This document shows positions 6,144 through 7,133 of a stretch of 7,133 bases of DNA, piece by piece; position 1 is the stretch's first letter; every line of letters starts with the position of its first letter. The DNA lies in the NCBI GenBank assembly GCA_948971535.1, contig CARFEX010000043.1, positions 1 to 7,133 of the forward strand, read 5' to 3'. This DNA is from an uncultured Eubacteriales bacterium (GTDB taxonomy: Bacteria > Bacillota > Clostridia > Christensenellales > UBA1242). The translations under genes and the position numbers were made by a program. A model generated the notes under the pieces. That model was not told where the DNA came from. It worked only from the letters and a program-made list of their open reading frames with translations, and made no database searches.

Positions 6144-6772
6144 GACTTGCACAATTTTTTTTGTATATTCCAATCAAACTCACATATCCCTCAAAAGTTG
6201 TGGGGAAGGAAGTAATAAAAACATTAAAAAATAAACCTGCTATTTTTGCCATGAACCATACTTCAAACCTCGATGCCGTATTGCTTGCTGTAAATACATG
6301 GGAAAAAAAATACTATTTAGCTAAAAAAGAACTTTTTAAAAATAAAGTGTTTGGAAGTTTTTTGAAAGGTGTAGGCGCAGTTAAAATAGACCGTTCAACA
6401 AGTGATGTTACTGCGATTAAGAATGTATTAAAGTTGCTTAAAAACAACAAAAAAGTTGTAATCTTTCCAGAAGGAACACGAAATAATAATGAAAATATGG
6501 AACTTGGTGAGGTAAAACATGGAACAGCCATGTTTGCAATAAAAGCCAAAGTGCCAATCGTGCCAATATTTATAAGTAGAAAACCAAAAGCCTATCACAA
6601 AACTATTATTTCAATTGGTCAACCTTTTGAATTAAGCGAATTTTATGGGAAAAAATTGGAAGGAACTCTTCTTGACCAAGCAGGAGAGATTATAGCTCAA
6701 AAAATTGAAGAAACTAAAAATAACTATCAGCAAACCTTGATAAAAAAGAAGAAAAAAAAGAAAGTTAAATAA
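6137..6772 (+). CDS. plsC: 1-acyl-sn-glycerol-3-phosphate acyltransferase (PlsC family)
   Basis: Transfers an acyl chain to the sn-2 position of lysophosphatidic acid to give phosphatidic acid, at the inner face of the membrane. The 211-residue protein has the ordered family motifs: NHTSNLD with the catalytic H41-x4-D46, GAVKIDR (80-86) in the motif II position, FPEGTR (110-115) and VPIVPI (139-144). The N-terminal hydrophobic stretch (about 2-16) is a membrane contact. ATG 6137 has a strong AAGGAGG (6126-6132) and overlaps the flavoprotein gene by seven bases. The C-terminus ends in seven consecutive lysines and VK, which are encoded by the left arm of the terminator hairpin; this tail may be partly a by-product of that overlap, or may aid contact with acidic lipids. 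Last gene of the operon. In many Clostridia cmk precedes plsC at this site, but it is missing here. Confidence 0.93.
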   Translation: MLRLAQFFLYIPIKLTYPSKVVGKEVIKTLKNKPAIFAMNHTSNLDAVLLAVNTWEKKYYLAKKELFKNKVFGSFLKGVGAVKIDRSTSDVTAIKNVLKLLKNNKKVVIFPEGTRNNNENMELGEVKHGTAMFAIKAKVPIVPIFISRKPKAYHKTIISIGQPFELSEFYGKKLEGTLLDQAGEIIAQKIEETKNNYQQTLIKKKKKKKVK

Positions 6773-6788
6773 TTTAACTTTCTTTTTT
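6754..6788. terminator. Bidirectional Rho-independent terminator between convergent genes
   Basis: A 16-bp perfect stem (AAAAAAGAAAGTTAAA at 6754-6769 with its complement at 6773-6788) has a three-base loop that is exactly the plsC stop codon TAA (6770-6772). Both flanks provide T runs: six T for the plus strand (6783-6788, within the stem) and eight T for the minus strand (complement of 6752-6759). It lies between two convergent genes whose stops are only 14 bases apart, so each gene's last codons are inside or touching the hairpin. Confidence 0.85.
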
Positions 6789-7091
6789 AATTTCTTTCAA
6801 ATGGAATGCCTTGCATTTTCAAAACTTCAATGCCCATAGGGTCATACATTTTAATATTCTCGCGTGTAAATTTATAAGTTTCACCATAAGGGTCATTGTT
6901 GTGTTCAACTTCTCCATTCAATTCCATTTGCATTAAATCAACTTTTTTGATAAAGTCCTTTCTTAAATCTTCTGCCATAACTGTTCCATATAGAGTGTTG
7001 TTTTTAACTCTTAAATCTTGGCAAACATCAAGAAGATAATTTTTATTATGTTCATTTGCAAAAGGTGATGGGCTTTGATTGAAATATATTT
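6787..7091 (-). CDS. Unrecognised protein, 5' end cut by the contig end
   Basis: The minus-strand frame is open from the contig end at 7091 to the TAA at 6789-6787, about 100 codons. Reading on from the edge gives IYFNQSPSPFANEHNKNYLL, then DVCQDLRVKNNTLYGTV, before the first internal methionine at 6978-6976. I see no ribosome binding site near that methionine, so it is probably internal and the true start lies beyond the contig. The visible part is hydrophilic and charged, with no membrane segment or signal peptide, and ends in MGIEVLKMQGIPFERN. I do not recognise the family. A stop that appears at 7092-7090 uses an adapter base and is not real. The gene is convergent with plsC and shares its terminator, so it is probably a separate transcription unit. 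Confidence 0.65.
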
Positions 7092-7133
7092 AGATCGGAA
7101 GAGCGTCGTGTAGGGAAAGAGTGTAGATCTCGG
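7092..7133. other. Illumina sequencing adapter remnant, not genomic
   Basis: The final 42 bases begin AGATCGGAAGAGCGTCGTGT and continue as the reverse complement of the Illumina TruSeq universal adapter, ending in GTAGATCTCGG. The match is continuous to the window end. The junction with genomic sequence is at about 7091/7092, with a one-base uncertainty. It is an untrimmed library artefact at the contig end. Confidence 0.97.

Noticed and set aside
6313..6549. Minus-strand open frame inside plsC
   Set aside because: Covers the catalytic motifs of plsC on the other strand and has no independent support.
6741..6772. A frameshift or assembly error in the poly-A stretch at the plsC end
   Set aside because: The frame leads to a stop exactly in the loop of a perfect hairpin, and the right arm independently matches the left arm base for base, so the A run looks genuine.
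1..7133. CRISPR array, tRNA/rRNA, insertion sequence, toxin-antitoxin or defence system
   Set aside because: No spaced identical repeats, tRNA-like folds, transposase motifs or terminal repeats, and no defence-like protein motifs were seen. All long plus-strand frames belong to recognised families apart from the repeat protein.

Overview
The window is AT-rich DNA from an endospore-forming, low-GC Gram-positive bacterium, most probably a member of the Clostridia. Two spore-associated proteins (germination protease GPR and a YtfJ/GerW-type protein), strong AAGGAGG ribosome binding sites, U-tailed hairpin terminators and a clear sigma-A type promoter support this. The fragmentary ends, and an Illumina adapter remnant at the right end, indicate an assembled contig, probably from a draft or metagenomic assembly. 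The genus cannot be told from the sequence.

Left part (1-1253): the 3' part of a repeat-rich protein with GLUG-like glycine repeats, cut by the window start, ends at a hairpin terminator. It faces rpsT (ribosomal protein S20, minus strand), which has its own terminator, ribosome binding site and a well-formed promoter with an A/T-rich upstream tract.

Central part (1254-6772): seven plus-strand genes packed as one probable operon: gpr (spore protease), a ytfI-like DUF2953 gene, ytfJ/gerW-like, a D-Ala-D-Ala carboxypeptidase (PBP5/DacF class), an rluB-like pseudouridine synthase, a BaiN/HI0933-family flavoprotein and a plsC-like acyltransferase. Gaps are 28 and 38 bases for the first two junctions, then overlap, 9 bases, overlap, overlap. 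Three genes relate to spores or wall remodelling (gpr, ytfJ, dac). The last three are general cell functions (rRNA modification, redox, phospholipid synthesis). The order looks like two conserved clostridial neighbourhoods joined together: rpsT/gpr on one side and ytfI-ytfJ-dac-rluB-flavoprotein-plsC on the other. Frequent companions (spoIIP, spmAB, cmk) are not here.

Right part (6754-7133): a 16-bp perfect hairpin serves as a probable bidirectional terminator between plsC and a convergent, 5'-truncated, unrecognised minus-strand gene. The last 42 bases are Illumina adapter sequence, not genome. I found no RNA genes, CRISPR array, insertion sequence, prophage genes or convincing new defence or mobile system. 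The most notable biology is the unusually compact GPR without a visible propeptide.
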